63,070 bases of DNA from NCBI GenBank assembly GCA_964562405.1, contig CAZLTC010000008.1:1-63070 (forward strand). The letters run 5' to 3'. The position numbers were made by a program, and so were the translations under genes. Under the pieces are notes generated by a model. The model was not told where the DNA came from, made no database searches, and saw nothing but the letters and a program-made list of their open reading frames with translations. This document shows, one piece after another, positions 18,004 through 26,908 of the stretch. Position 1 is the first letter of the stretch. Each line of letters begins with the position of its first letter. The stretch comes from WJLY01 sp964562405. Its GTDB lineage: Bacteria; Joyebacterota; Joyebacteria; Joyebacterales; Joyebacteraceae.

Positions 18004-18858
18004 ATGGCCAGCAAGAGAACGCAGTTGGGCGACATGGAACTCGTGAGTCTCGACGCGGGCGTATTCTACTACGACGGCGGCGCCATGTTCGGCGGCGTAC
18101 CGAAGGTGATGTGGAACGAGCTTATCCCCGCGGACCCCAAGAACCGCATACCTCTCACCATCTCTCCGCTCCTCATAAGGAAGGGCGACAGGAAGATCGT
18201 CGTAGACACCGGGTTCGGCGGCATTCACGTCGACGACGACGTGAAATACTACGAGTTCGATCCGTCGGTGAACATTCTGACGGCACTCGCCCAGGAGGGC
18301 GTGGAGCCGGGCGAGATCGACACCGTGATACTCACGCACCTGCACTCGGACCATGCGGCCGCGTCGACGATGAGCGGCCCCGACGGCCCGGCGCCGACCT
18401 TCCCCAACGCGAGATACGTCATCAATGACATCGAGTGGGAGACCGTCTTCGACCCCGACCCGAGGAGCGCGGCAGCGTACCGCTCCGAGGACTACGTACC
18501 CATCGAGGAGGCCGGGCAGCTCGACCTGGTCGGTGACGAGGCCGACTTCGGCGACGGCGTTTCGGTCATCAGGACGGGCGGCCACACGGCGGGGCACATG
18601 ATGGTCCTGATCGAGAACCAGGGACAGGCCGCCGTCTACCCGGCCGATCTGATCCCAAGCCGCTACCACGTGCGCATCCCGTACGTCGCAGGCATCGACC
18701 TCTTCCCACTCGAGGTCATCGCGCGCAAGGAGCGGCTCCTGCGCGAGGCCTCCGATGGCGGGTGGGTGGTCATCCTTGATCACGACGCCATCGGCAACAT
18801 CGGGCGCATCGAGAAGGACGACCGCGGCAGGTACGTCTTCAAGGACCTCGCCGGCTGA
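18004..18858 (+). CDS. MBL-fold metallo-hydrolase, lactonase-like
   Basis: 284 residues with the metallo-beta-lactamase metal motif at residues 112-117 (H-L-H-S-D-H), a later metal-ligand His in GGHTAGHM, an Asp near VYPADLIPSRYH and a final His in ILDHD. The pattern of two zinc sites and the length resemble AttM/AHL-lactonase-type enzymes. No signal peptide is present. It sits between an acyl-CoA dehydrogenase and propionyl-CoA carboxylase, so a thioester or lactone substrate from acyl-CoA metabolism is possible. A quorum-quenching role is not supported by context. Confidence 0.8.
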   Translation: MASKRTQLGDMELVSLDAGVFYYDGGAMFGGVPKVMWNELIPADPKNRIPLTISPLLIRKGDRKIVVDTGFGGIHVDDDVKYYEFDPSVNILTALAQEGVEPGEIDTVILTHLHSDHAAASTMSGPDGPAPTFPNARYVINDIEWETVFDPDPRSAAAYRSEDYVPIEEAGQLDLVGDEADFGDGVSVIRTGGHTAGHMMVLIENQGQAAVYPADLIPSRYHVRIPYVAGIDLFPLEVIARKERLLREASDGGWVVILDHDAIGNIGRIEKDDRGRYVFKDLAG

Positions 18859-18939
18859 GCGTGGCGCGTCGGCGCGCAGGTGATGCACGGCCGGGCGCGA
18901 GATCGAGGGCCGCGGGACCGAAGAGGAGGCGCGAGCCAC

Positions 18940-20490
18940 ATGTCGAGGGAAGACAGGTTCAGAGAGCTCGAAGAGCGGATGAAGGCCTCACGCGTCGGCG
19001 GCGGAGAGGACCGCATCAAGCGCCAGCACGACGCGGGCAAGCTCACGGCCTGGGAGCGCCTCGAGGTCCTGCTCGACGAGGGCAGCCTCCGCGAGGTCGA
19101 CTCGCTCGTGACGCATCGATGCACCGACTTCGACATGGAGGCAAAGCGCATCCCCGGCGACGGCGTCGTGACCGGGTACGGCACGATCGACGGCCGGCTC
19201 GTCTACGTCTTCGCCCAGGACTTCACGGTGTTCGGCGGCTCGCTCTCCAAGGCCCACGGCGAGAAGATCTGCAAGATCATGGACCTCGCGATGAAGAACG
19301 GAGCCCCGGTCGTCGGTTTGAACGATTCGGGCGGCGCGAGGATACAGGAAGGCGTCTGGAGTCTGGGCGGCTACGCCGAGTACTTCCTGCGCAACGTGCT
19401 GGCGTCGGGCGTCGTGCCGCAGATATCGGCCATCATGGGCCCGTGCGCGGGCGGCGCGGTCTACTCTCCGGCCATCACCGACTTCGTCTTCATGGTCGAC
19501 AAGACGAGCCACATGTTCCTGACGGGCCCCGACGTCATCAAGACGGTCGTGCACGAGGACGTGACGCACGAGGAACTCGGCGGCGCAACGGTGCACAACA
19601 CCAAGAGCGGTGTGGCGCACTTCTCGAGCAAGAACGAGGCGGCGTGCCTGCACGACATCCGTAGGCTGCTCTCGTTCCTGCCGTCGAACAACACCGAGGA
19701 CCCGCCACTTCATGAGTGCAAGGACGACCCCGAGAGGCGCGACCCAGAGCTGGACACCATCGTCCCCGACAATCCGAACAAGCCCTACGACATGAAGGAC
19801 GTCATCACGCGCATCGTGGACGACGGCGACTTCATGGAGGTCCACGAGCACTTCGCGAAGAACATGGTCGTCGGGTTCGCGCGCATGGGCGGGCGCCCGG
19901 TCGGGATCGTGGCGAACCAGCCTGCCGTTCTGGCGGGCGTGCTCGACATCGACTCGTCCGTCAAGGGCGCCAGGTTCGTCAGGTTCTGCGACGCGTTCAA
20001 TGTTCCGCTCCTGACGCTTACGGACGTCCCCGGGTTCCTGCCCGGCACGGGCCAGGAGTTCGGCGGCATCATCAAGCACGGGGCCAAGCTGCTGTATGCG
20101 TACTGCGAGGCGACCGTTCCCAAGATCACGGTCATAACAAGGAAGGCCTACGGCGGCGCGTACGTCGTCATGAGCAGCAGGCACCTGCGCGGGGACGTCA
20201 ACCTCGCCTGGCCGACCTCGGAGATCGCGGTCATGGGCGCCGAGGGCGCCGTGAATGTGCTCTACCGAAGGGAACTGGCTCGTGCCGACGACCCGGAGGA
20301 GCTGCGCAAGAAGCTGACGGACGACTTCCGCGAGAAGTTCTCGAACCCGTACATAGCCGCCGAGGCCGGGTTCATAGATCAGGTCATCGTTCCGCGCGAC
20401 ACGCGGCCCATCGTCATCGACGCGCTCGCGATGCTGCGCAACAAGCGGGACTCGAACCCGCCGAAGAAGCACGGGAACATCCCGCTGTAG
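18940..20490 (+). CDS. pccB: Propionyl-CoA carboxylase carboxyltransferase (beta) subunit
   Basis: Transfers CO2 from carboxybiotin to propionyl-CoA to give methylmalonyl-CoA. 516 residues from ATG 18940, with GAGGAGG about 10 bases upstream. Crotonase-fold carboxyltransferase motifs include GLNDSGGARIQEGV, the oxyanion-type GPCAGGAVYSP, and VPGFLPGTGQEFGGIIKHGAK with RKAYGGAYVVM in the C-terminal half. The close match to the PccB/MmdA group and the following biotin carboxylase, BCCP, mutase and epimerase genes fix the pathway. It ends 7 bases before the second gap. Confidence 0.93.
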   Translation: MSREDRFRELEERMKASRVGGGEDRIKRQHDAGKLTAWERLEVLLDEGSLREVDSLVTHRCTDFDMEAKRIPGDGVVTGYGTIDGRLVYVFAQDFTVFGGSLSKAHGEKICKIMDLAMKNGAPVVGLNDSGGARIQEGVWSLGGYAEYFLRNVLASGVVPQISAIMGPCAGGAVYSPAITDFVFMVDKTSHMFLTGPDVIKTVVHEDVTHEELGGATVHNTKSGVAHFSSKNEAACLHDIRRLLSFLPSNNTEDPPLHECKDDPERRDPELDTIVPDNPNKPYDMKDVITRIVDDGDFMEVHEHFAKNMVVGFARMGGRPVGIVANQPAVLAGVLDIDSSVKGARFVRFCDAFNVPLLTLTDVPGFLPGTGQEFGGIIKHGAKLLYAYCEATVPKITVITRKAYGGAYVVMSSRHLRGDVNLAWPTSEIAVMGAEGAVNVLYRRELARADDPEELRKKLTDDFREKFSNPYIAAEAGFIDQVIVPRDTRPIVIDALAMLRNKRDSNPPKKHGNIPL

Positions 20491-20497
20491 CTGGGTC

Positions 20498-20597
20498 NNN
20501 NNNNNNNNNNNNNNNNNNNNNNNNNNNNNNNNNNNNNNNNNNNNNNNNNNNNNNNNNNNNNNNNNNNNNNNNNNNNNNNNNNNNNNNNNNNNNNNNN
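20498..20597. other. Scaffold gap (100 N)
   Basis: Exactly 100 N between pccB and the biotin carboxylase. The sequence after the gap resumes at GEIAVRVIRA, which is about residue 11-12 of biotin carboxylases. Only the start codon, about ten codons and a short spacer are missing, so the real gap is probably well under 100 bases. Confidence 0.98.
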
Positions 20598-22097
20598 GGC
20601 GAGATCGCCGTCCGCGTGATCCGCGCGCTCGAGGAGATGGGCATCGAGTCGGTGGCCATCTACTCCGACGCCGACCGCACGGCCCGTCACGTGCGCTTCG
20701 CCGACGAGGCCTACCGCATCGGCCCTCCGCTGCCGGCGAAGAGCTACCTCTGCATCGATGCCATCGTCGAGCTGGCTCGTAAGGTCGGCGCCGAGGCGAT
20801 ACATCCCGGGTACGGGTTCCTCGCGGAGAACGCGAACTTCGCCCGCGCCTGCGAAGAGGCGGGTGTCGTCTTCATAGGCCCCGACAGCAGGACCATCGCC
20901 CTCGTGGGCGACAAGATGGAGGCCAGGAAGACGATGGTCGCCGCGGGCATCCCGGTGGTGCCGGGCGGCGACAGACCGCTGTCGAGTGCCGAGGAGATCG
21001 TGGCGGAGGCCGAGCGCATCGGGTTCCCCGTCATGATGAAGGCGGCCGCCGGGGGCGGTGGTAAGGGCATGCGTATCGTCCGCGACGTGTCCGGCCTCGC
21101 CGCCGCGGCGAAGGCCGCGCGATCGGAGGCCGGTTCGGCGTTCGCCGACGACCGCATCTACCTCGAGAAGCTCATCGAGCACCCGCGCCACGTCGAGTTC
21201 CAGATCATCGCAGACTCCTTCGGCCACGTCGTCCATCTGGGCGAGCGCGAGTGTTCCATCCAGCGCAGGCACCAGAAGCTCACCGAGGAGTCGCCGTCGC
21301 CCGCCCTGACTCCGTCCCTGCGCGCGAAGATGGGGGAGGCGGCGGTCAAGGCGGCCAAGGCCGCAGGCTACGTCAACGCTGGCACCATCGAGTTCCTGCT
21401 CGATGCCGACAGGAACTTCTACTTCCTCGAGGTCAACGCCAGGCTGCAGGTCGAGCACCCTGTCACCGAGCTGGTCACGGGCGTCGACCTCGTTAAGGAA
21501 CAGCTGCGCATCGCCGCCGGCGAGAGGCTCTCGTTCACGCAGGCCGAGGTGTTCCACAAGGGTCACGCGATCGAGTGCCGCATCTGCGCGGAAGACCCCG
21601 AGAACAACTTCTTCCCATCGACCGGCGTCATCGAGCGACTGCGTGCGCCGTCCGGCCCGGGCGTGCGTGTCGAGAGCGGCATTCACGTCGGCTACGAGGT
21701 GCCCATCTACTACGACCCGCTCGTCTCGAAGTTGCTCGTCTGGGCGCCGACGCGCGCCGAGGCCATCGAGCGGATGAAGCGCGCCCTGGGCGAGTACCAC
21801 ATCGAGGGCATCAAGACCACGATCCCGTTCCACAAGGCCGGCATGGACAGCGAGGCCTTCCGTAAGGGCGAGTTCGACACGAGCTTCGTCGATGAGGTCT
21901 TCTACCCGAACTACGCCGGCCGCGGGACGAAGCACCCCGAGATCGCCGCGGTGGCGGCCGCGCTGGTGGCCGACGCGCAGCGCGTGAAGCCGAAGCCTCT
22001 CGCGGCGGCGGACGGCGGCGGGCGCGGAGGCGGGAACGGATGGAAGCGGCCGGCCGGCACGGCGCCGTGGGGCGGCTGGCAGTTGCATCAGAAGTAG
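20598..22097 (+). CDS. pccA: Propionyl-CoA carboxylase biotin carboxylase (alpha) subunit, 5' partial
   Basis: ATP-dependent carboxylation of biotin on the carrier protein. 499 residues are visible; the N-terminal dozen are in the gap. ATP-grasp motifs include KAAAGGGGKGM, HVEFQI, the ERECSIQRRHQK block, EVNARLQVEHPVTE and the biotin-carboxylase C-terminal domain. After residue about 460 there is a Gly/Pro-rich tail and no biotinyl domain; the BT and biotinyl domains are on the next gene. A strong hairpin (22106-22135) separates the two. Confidence 0.93.
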   Translation, partial: GEIAVRVIRALEEMGIESVAIYSDADRTARHVRFADEAYRIGPPLPAKSYLCIDAIVELARKVGAEAIHPGYGFLAENANFARACEEAGVVFIGPDSRTIALVGDKMEARKTMVAAGIPVVPGGDRPLSSAEEIVAEAERIGFPVMMKAAAGGGGKGMRIVRDVSGLAAAAKAARSEAGSAFADDRIYLEKLIEHPRHVEFQIIADSFGHVVHLGERECSIQRRHQKLTEESPSPALTPSLRAKMGEAAVKAAKAAGYVNAGTIEFLLDADRNFYFLEVNARLQVEHPVTELVTGVDLVKEQLRIAAGERLSFTQAEVFHKGHAIECRICAEDPENNFFPSTGVIERLRAPSGPGVRVESGIHVGYEVPIYYDPLVSKLLVWAPTRAEAIERMKRALGEYHIEGIKTTIPFHKAGMDSEAFRKGEFDTSFVDEVFYPNYAGRGTKHPEIAAVAAALVADAQRVKPKPLAAADGGGRGGGNGWKRPAGTAPWGGWQLHQK

Positions 22098-22105
22098 TGC
22101 CGGTA

Positions 22106-22135
22106 GGCCCGCCGAGGGGATTCCCCTGGCGGGCC
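22106..22135 (+). terminator. Intercistronic hairpin between pccA and the BCCP gene
   Basis: Arms GGCCCGCC (22106-22113) and GGCGGGCC (22128-22135) are perfect, and inside them AGGGG pairs with CCCCT around a 3-base loop, with one bulged base. There is no T-tract after it. It ends 15 bases before the GTG start of the BCCP gene, so it may act as an attenuator, an RNase barrier or a modulator of initiation. Confidence 0.55.
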
Positions 22136-22150
22136 ATGGTGGGAGCACTC

Positions 22151-22657
22151 GTGAAGTACTACGTCACCGTTCTCGACAGGGACTTCGAGCTGGACATCGA
22201 TCACACGCCCGACGGGGTGCGCGTGACGCTCGACGGTCGAACCGTCGACGCCGACCTCGTTCGAGTCGGGAACTCGCCGGTCTACTCGCTCATCCTGGGC
22301 GGGCGGTCCTACGAGTTCTCGGTCATTAGGCGGAACGGCAGGCACGAGATCGTGCTCGACGGCGAGCCCTATACCGCCTCGGTGATGGACGAGCGGGCCA
22401 AGCTCATTGCCGAGGCCACGGGTGCGGCGGATGACGCCGACGGGGGAGAGACCGTCGTAGCGCCGATGCCGGGCGTCGTCGTCGGCATCGAGGTCGAGGT
22501 CGGCACGGAGGTCGAACCCGGACGCGGCGTCGTGACGCTCGAGGCCATGAAGATGGAGAACGAGCTCAAGTGCACGGCGGCGGGTGTCGTCAAGCAGGTT
22601 CTCGTCAGCATCGGACAGGGCGTGGCGCAGGGTGAGGCCCTCCTGGTGATCGAGTAG
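22151..22657 (+). CDS. BT-domain plus biotin carboxyl carrier protein of propionyl-CoA carboxylase
   Basis: 168 residues from GTG 22151, chosen because GGGAG sits 5 bases upstream; ATG 22136 lies at the edge of a hairpin and lacks a site. The first 85 residues form a beta-rich region like the BT domain that joins the alpha and beta subunits in propionyl-CoA carboxylases. The C-terminal 70 residues are a biotinyl domain with EAMKMEN, the Lys being biotinylated, and the paired PMPG motif. It lies between the carboxylase and mutase genes. The biotin ligase at 37428 is the likely modifying enzyme. Confidence 0.92.
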   Translation: MKYYVTVLDRDFELDIDHTPDGVRVTLDGRTVDADLVRVGNSPVYSLILGGRSYEFSVIRRNGRHEIVLDGEPYTASVMDERAKLIAEATGAADDADGGETVVAPMPGVVVGIEVEVGTEVEPGRGVVTLEAMKMENELKCTAAGVVKQVLVSIGQGVAQGEALLVIE

Positions 22658-22676
22658 TTCGCATCGGAGGCGTACA

Positions 22677-24338
22677 TTGAAGAGGTCGCACGGCGACAGG
22701 AAGCACTGGGAGAAGCTGGTCCTTCGCCCCGCGCTCGAGAAGCACGGCGAGCGCAGAGACGAGTTCCGCACGCTCTCCGGCCTTCCCGTGGGGCCGGTCT
22801 ACTCCGACGACGACCTGCACTCCGATCCGGGTGACGCGCTCGGCTTCCCCGGCGAGTACCCCTTCACGAGAGGCATACACCCGACGATGTACCGCGGGCG
22901 CCTGTGGACGATGCGTCAATACGCCGGGTTCGGCGACGCCCGGGAGACGAACGAGAGGTTCAGGTATCTGCTCGACCACGGCCAGACCGGTCTCTCCGTC
23001 GCTTTCGACCTCCCCACCCAGATGGGCTACGACGCCGACCACGACATGGCCGAGGGCGAGGTGGGTCGCGTCGGCGTCTCGGTCTGCTCGATCGAGGACG
23101 TGCTCACGCTGTTCGACGGCATACCGATGGACGGCGTCAGCACGTCGATGACCATCAACGCGACCGCGCCAATGCTCATGGCGATGTACATCGTGGCCGC
23201 CGGGGAGACGGGCGCGGATGTCGCGGCGCTGCGCGGCACGGTCCAGAACGACATCCTCAAGGAGTACGCCGCCAGGGGCACCTACATCTATCCCCCGGCG
23301 CAGTCGGTCAAATTCTCGCTGGGGCTCGCGGCGTATCTCAACGACTACGTGCCGAGCTGGAACACCATGTCGGTATCCGGCTACCACATGAGAGAGGCCG
23401 GGGCCACGGCGGTCCAGGAACTGGCCTTCACGCTGGCCGACGCCATCGCCTACGTGGAGACCGCCCGCTGGGCCGGCATCGACGCGGAGACGTTCTGCTC
23501 CAGGCTCTCGTTCTTCTTCGACGCGCACAGCGACCTATTCGAGGAGGTCGCGAAGCTTCGCGCGGCGCGCAGGATGTGGGCCGCGATCGTGCGTGAGCGC
23601 TTCGGCATCGAGTCGGCGCGCGCACAGACGCTCAGATTCCACACGCAGACCGCCGGCGTCAGCCTCACCGCGCAGCAGCCGGAGGTCAATATCGTCCGCG
23701 TGGCGCTCCAGGCCCTTTCGGCGGTCCTGGCCGGGACGCAGAGCCTGCACACCAACTCCCGCGACGAGGCGCTGGCGCTCCCGACCGAGGAGAGCGCGCG
23801 GCTCGCGCTTCGCACTCAGCAGGTCATCGCTGAGGAGAGCGGTGTCGCGAACGTGGCCGATCCACTTGGAGGCTCGTACTACATCGAGTGGCTGACCGAC
23901 CGCATCGAGGAACAGACGCACGAGGAACTTCACAAGATAGACGGCATGGGCGGCGCGACAGCCGCCATCGAGCAGGGATACTACCAGCGGTCGATCGCCA
24001 AGAGCGCCTACCTCCAGCAGAAGGAGATCGAGGAGGGCGAGCGCATCATCGTAGGCGTCAACAGCTATGAGGTCGACGAGCCGGCGCGCATGGAGACGCT
24101 CCGCGTCGATCCGAGCCTGCGCGAGGAGAAGGTCGAGGCGCTCAGGCTTCTGCGTGAGCGTCGCGACGGAGCGGCCGTCAAGGACGCGCTCGAGAGACTT
24201 GCCACTGCGGCGCGGGACGATGCCCCGATCATGCCGGTCCTTATCGACTGCGCCCGCGCCAGGGCGACGCTCGGCGAGATGTCGGCCGCCATCGAGATCG
24301 CGTACGGCAGGTACCACCCGTCGGGGAGAGCGTGGTGA
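22677..24338 (+). CDS. mutB: Methylmalonyl-CoA mutase large subunit
   Basis: Rearranges (R)-methylmalonyl-CoA to succinyl-CoA using adenosylcobalamin. 553 residues from TTG 22677, with GGAGG 6 bases upstream. The substrate-defining pair is Tyr82 (MRQYAGF) and Arg200 (YAARGTY), equivalent to Tyr89/Arg207 of the Propionibacterium enzyme as I recall it, so this is the genuine methylmalonyl type. It ends without a B12-binding domain, and no small subunit follows. It must borrow the subunit at 16300 or one encoded elsewhere. Its stop overlaps the epimerase start. Confidence 0.92.
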   Translation: MKRSHGDRKHWEKLVLRPALEKHGERRDEFRTLSGLPVGPVYSDDDLHSDPGDALGFPGEYPFTRGIHPTMYRGRLWTMRQYAGFGDARETNERFRYLLDHGQTGLSVAFDLPTQMGYDADHDMAEGEVGRVGVSVCSIEDVLTLFDGIPMDGVSTSMTINATAPMLMAMYIVAAGETGADVAALRGTVQNDILKEYAARGTYIYPPAQSVKFSLGLAAYLNDYVPSWNTMSVSGYHMREAGATAVQELAFTLADAIAYVETARWAGIDAETFCSRLSFFFDAHSDLFEEVAKLRAARRMWAAIVRERFGIESARAQTLRFHTQTAGVSLTAQQPEVNIVRVALQALSAVLAGTQSLHTNSRDEALALPTEESARLALRTQQVIAEESGVANVADPLGGSYYIEWLTDRIEEQTHEELHKIDGMGGATAAIEQGYYQRSIAKSAYLQQKEIEEGERIIVGVNSYEVDEPARMETLRVDPSLREEKVEALRLLRERRDGAAVKDALERLATAARDDAPIMPVLIDCARARATLGEMSAAIEIAYGRYHPSGRAW

Positions 24339-24760
24339 ATAAGAACGCAGTGACGAGGGTCGACCACATCTCCATCCTGGTCGAGAACGTCGACGAGTCG
24401 ATCAGGCTCTACGTCGACACGCTCGGGCTCGAGGTCGTCAAGGTCGAGAACTCGGAGCTTCACGGCGTTCGGGCGGCGTTCCTGCGCGCGGGTGACGTCA
24501 TGGTGGAGCTGATCGAGCCCCTCGGGCCCGGACCGCTCCAGACGCTCCTTGAGAAGCGCGGTCCCGGCTTCCACCACGTCGCGTTCGAGGTGCCCGACGT
24601 GATTCGAGGTCTCGAGGAGGTCGCGGCCGCGGGCTACCGCGCCATCGACGAGAGGCCCAAGCCGGGCATAGAGGGAGGCCGCATTGCCTTCCTGCATCCG
24701 AAGAGCACGGGCGGCGCCATGGTCGAGATCTGCGACAAGAAGGAGTACGAGGAACGATGA
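24335..24760 (+). CDS. mce: Methylmalonyl-CoA epimerase
   Basis: Converts (S)- to (R)-methylmalonyl-CoA between PCC and the mutase. 141 residues from GTG 24335 (GTGA overlap with the mutase stop; GGGGAG 6 bases upstream); GTG 24332 is an alternative. The vicinal-oxygen-chelate fold shows VDHISILVENVDES with the metal-binding His, GFHHVAFEV, and the final Glu in GAMVEICDKKE. The length is standard. It overlaps the start of the next gene by 4 bases. Confidence 0.94.
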   Translation: MNKNAVTRVDHISILVENVDESIRLYVDTLGLEVVKVENSELHGVRAAFLRAGDVMVELIEPLGPGPLQTLLEKRGPGFHHVAFEVPDVIRGLEEVAAAGYRAIDERPKPGIEGGRIAFLHPKSTGGAMVEICDKKEYEER

Positions 24761-25803
24761 GCATCTTCGACCGGATGAAGAAGAACGATCACAAGCAGCT
24801 CATCTTCTGCTTCAACAGGCCGACGGGGCTGCGGGCCATCATCGCGATTCACGACACAACGTTCGGCACCTCGGTCGGCGGCACACGGCTCATGAGCTAC
24901 CGGAGCGAGGACGCGGCCGTCATCGACGCGCTGCGTCTCTCCGAGATGATGACCTACCAGAGCGCGTCTCTGGAGAGCGACATGGGCGGAGGAAAGGCAG
25001 TGCTCATGGTCGATGACGACGACGTGCCGGACGAGGCGTACTTCCGGGCGTTCGGCAGGTTCGTAGAGGGCCTGAAGGGGCTCTTCGTGACGTATCCCGC
25101 GTTCGGGACGTCCGACCGCGAGTTCCGGTACGTCAGGCGCGAGACCACGAGCGTCGTCCCGATGGAGGGCAACCACGAGCTGACCGCGTTCGGTCTCATC
25201 GCCGGCATGAAAGCGTGCATACGCGAACTCAGGGGCAGCTCGAGCCTCAAGGGCATCCGGGTCGCCGTCCAGGGTGTTGGCAAGGTCGGGCAGTTCCTCG
25301 TCGACGAGCTGGTCGAGGAGGGCGCGGTCGTCACCGTGACCGACGTCAGGTACGACCAGATCAAGGAGGTGCAGGATCGCCACCCGGAGGTGTCGGTCGT
25401 GCGCCCGGAGGAGATCCTGTCGGTCGAGTGCGACGTGCTGTCTCCGTGTGCCGTAGGACGCATCCTCAACGACGACACGATACCGACGCTCCGCTGCGCG
25501 GTCGTCGCGGGGGCGGCGTCTGACATGCTCGAGGAGCCGCGCCATGCCGACCTCCTGAAGCAGCGCGGCATCCTCTACGCGCCCGACTTCGTGATAGGCG
25601 GAGCGGAGCTGTTCCAGACCGAGCCGGAGCTTCGCGGCGCCCCGCGCGAGAGCCTGCGCGAAGAGGCGAGGCGCGTGTACGACGTCATGGCAGACATCAT
25701 CACAGAGGCCAAGAAGGAGGACACGACTCCGTACCGTATAGCGGTCGCGAGGGCCGCAAGGAGGGTCGAGAGAATCGGAATGGTTCGCAACATCATGTGC
25801 TGA
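24757..25803 (+). CDS. Leucine-dehydrogenase-like protein lacking catalytic residues (paralog 1)
   Basis: 348 residues, homologous along its length to Leu/Phe/Val dehydrogenases: IIAIHDTT, GGTRLMSYRSED, a GGGKAV motif and an NAD-fold segment VAVQGVGKVGQFL. Numbering matches Bacillus leucine dehydrogenase exactly. Lys80 is present, but Lys68 is Gln (MTYQ) and the catalytic Asp115 is Ala (TYPAFGT). From established knowledge of this family those residues bind the carboxylate and act in proton transfer, so normal oxidative deamination is unlikely. It lies between epimerase and HMG-CoA synthase. A second paralog at 36364 has lost a different Lys. A regulatory, altered-substrate or hetero-oligomer role is possible. 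Confidence 0.82.
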   Translation: MSIFDRMKKNDHKQLIFCFNRPTGLRAIIAIHDTTFGTSVGGTRLMSYRSEDAAVIDALRLSEMMTYQSASLESDMGGGKAVLMVDDDDVPDEAYFRAFGRFVEGLKGLFVTYPAFGTSDREFRYVRRETTSVVPMEGNHELTAFGLIAGMKACIRELRGSSSLKGIRVAVQGVGKVGQFLVDELVEEGAVVTVTDVRYDQIKEVQDRHPEVSVVRPEEILSVECDVLSPCAVGRILNDDTIPTLRCAVVAGAASDMLEEPRHADLLKQRGILYAPDFVIGGAELFQTEPELRGAPRESLREEARRVYDVMADIITEAKKEDTTPYRIAVARAARRVERIGMVRNIMC

Positions 25804-25829
25804 GTTCATCCAGGGGAAGAGAGGTACAA

Positions 25830-26876
25830 ATGGCTGGTATCATCGGATACGGTGCCTACATGCCCCGCTACCGGATCAAGGTAGAGGAGATAGCCAAGGT
25901 CTGGGGAGCGGACGCGCCGAGCTACAAGAAGGGGCTGATGCTCCAGGAGAAGACCGTCCCGTCGCCCGATCAGGACGCCATCACCATGGCGGTCGAGGCG
26001 ACCAAGTACGCCTTGAAGCGCGCGAAGATCGACCCGAAGCGCATAGGCGCCGTCTACGTGGGGTCCGAGTCGCATCCCTACGCGGTCAAGCCGTCGGGCA
26101 CGGTCGTGGCGGAGGCCATCGGCGCCACCCCCGAAGCGCACTGCGCCGACTTCGAGTTCGCATGCAAGGCCGGCTCCGAGGCGATGTTCGTCTGCATGGG
26201 CCTCGTTGACGGCGGGAAGATAGAGTACGGCCTCGCGGTCGGGTCCGACACGTCGCAGGGCGCGCCCGGCGACGCTCTCGAGTACTCGGCGGCCGCCGGC
26301 GCCGCCTCGTTCATCATCGGCAAGGCGGACGGCGTGGCGAAGGTCATCGACACCTACTCGTACATGACCGACACGCCCGACTTCTGGCGCCGCAGCTACA
26401 TGCACTACCCGCGCCACGCCGGTCGGTTCACCGGCGAGCCCGCGTACTTCAAGCACGTCCTGGGCTGCGCGAACGGCATGATGGACAAGGTGGGCCTCAA
26501 GCCCGCCGACTTCGCCTACGCCGTCTTCCACCAGCCGAACGGCAAGTTCCCGATGCGCGCCGGCAAGATGCTCGGCTTCAAGAAGGAGCAGATCGAGCCC
26601 GGTTGGCTCTCGCCGACCCTGGGCAACACCTACTCCGGATCGTCGCCGATGGGTCTCACGGCCACGCTCGACGTAGCCAAGCCCGGCGACATGATCCTCA
26701 TGGTGTCGTACGGCTCGGGCTCTGGCAGCGACGGTTTCGTGTACGAGGTGACCAACAAGATCGAGGAGGTCAGGAACCTCGCGCCGAAGACACGTGAGAA
26801 GCTCGACGGCGACAAGGTCTACATCGACTACGGGACCTACGCGAACTACCGCAGGAAGATCCGGATGGGCGAGTAG
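25830..26876 (+). CDS. Hydroxymethylglutaryl-CoA synthase, archaeal type
   Basis: Condenses acetyl-CoA with acetoacetyl-CoA to HMG-CoA, or the reverse. 348 residues from ATG 25830 with GAGAGG upstream. The compact length and sequence resemble archaeal HMG-CoA synthases. The nucleophile Cys112 is in FEFACKAG, the His is H234 in VFHQPNGK, and the glycine-rich YGSGSGSDGF is near the C-terminus. It is followed by an archaeal-type thiolase and a DUF35 protein. In methanogens these three form one complex that channels acetoacetyl-CoA. Here the trio lies directly before methylcrotonyl-CoA carboxylase genes, suggesting a role in leucine catabolism rather than the mevalonate pathway. Confidence 0.88.
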   Translation: MAGIIGYGAYMPRYRIKVEEIAKVWGADAPSYKKGLMLQEKTVPSPDQDAITMAVEATKYALKRAKIDPKRIGAVYVGSESHPYAVKPSGTVVAEAIGATPEAHCADFEFACKAGSEAMFVCMGLVDGGKIEYGLAVGSDTSQGAPGDALEYSAAAGAASFIIGKADGVAKVIDTYSYMTDTPDFWRRSYMHYPRHAGRFTGEPAYFKHVLGCANGMMDKVGLKPADFAYAVFHQPNGKFPMRAGKMLGFKKEQIEPGWLSPTLGNTYSGSSPMGLTATLDVAKPGDMILMVSYGSGSGSDGFVYEVTNKIEEVRNLAPKTREKLDGDKVYIDYGTYANYRRKIRMGE

Positions 26877-26908
26877 CCCCTTCACGAGACAACTTGAGGA
26901 GTGGACAC

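Noticed and set aside
22677..24338. The two mutase large subunits as simple duplicates
   Set aside because: The diagnostic substrate residues differ (Phe/Gln against Tyr/Arg), so they are functionally distinct.
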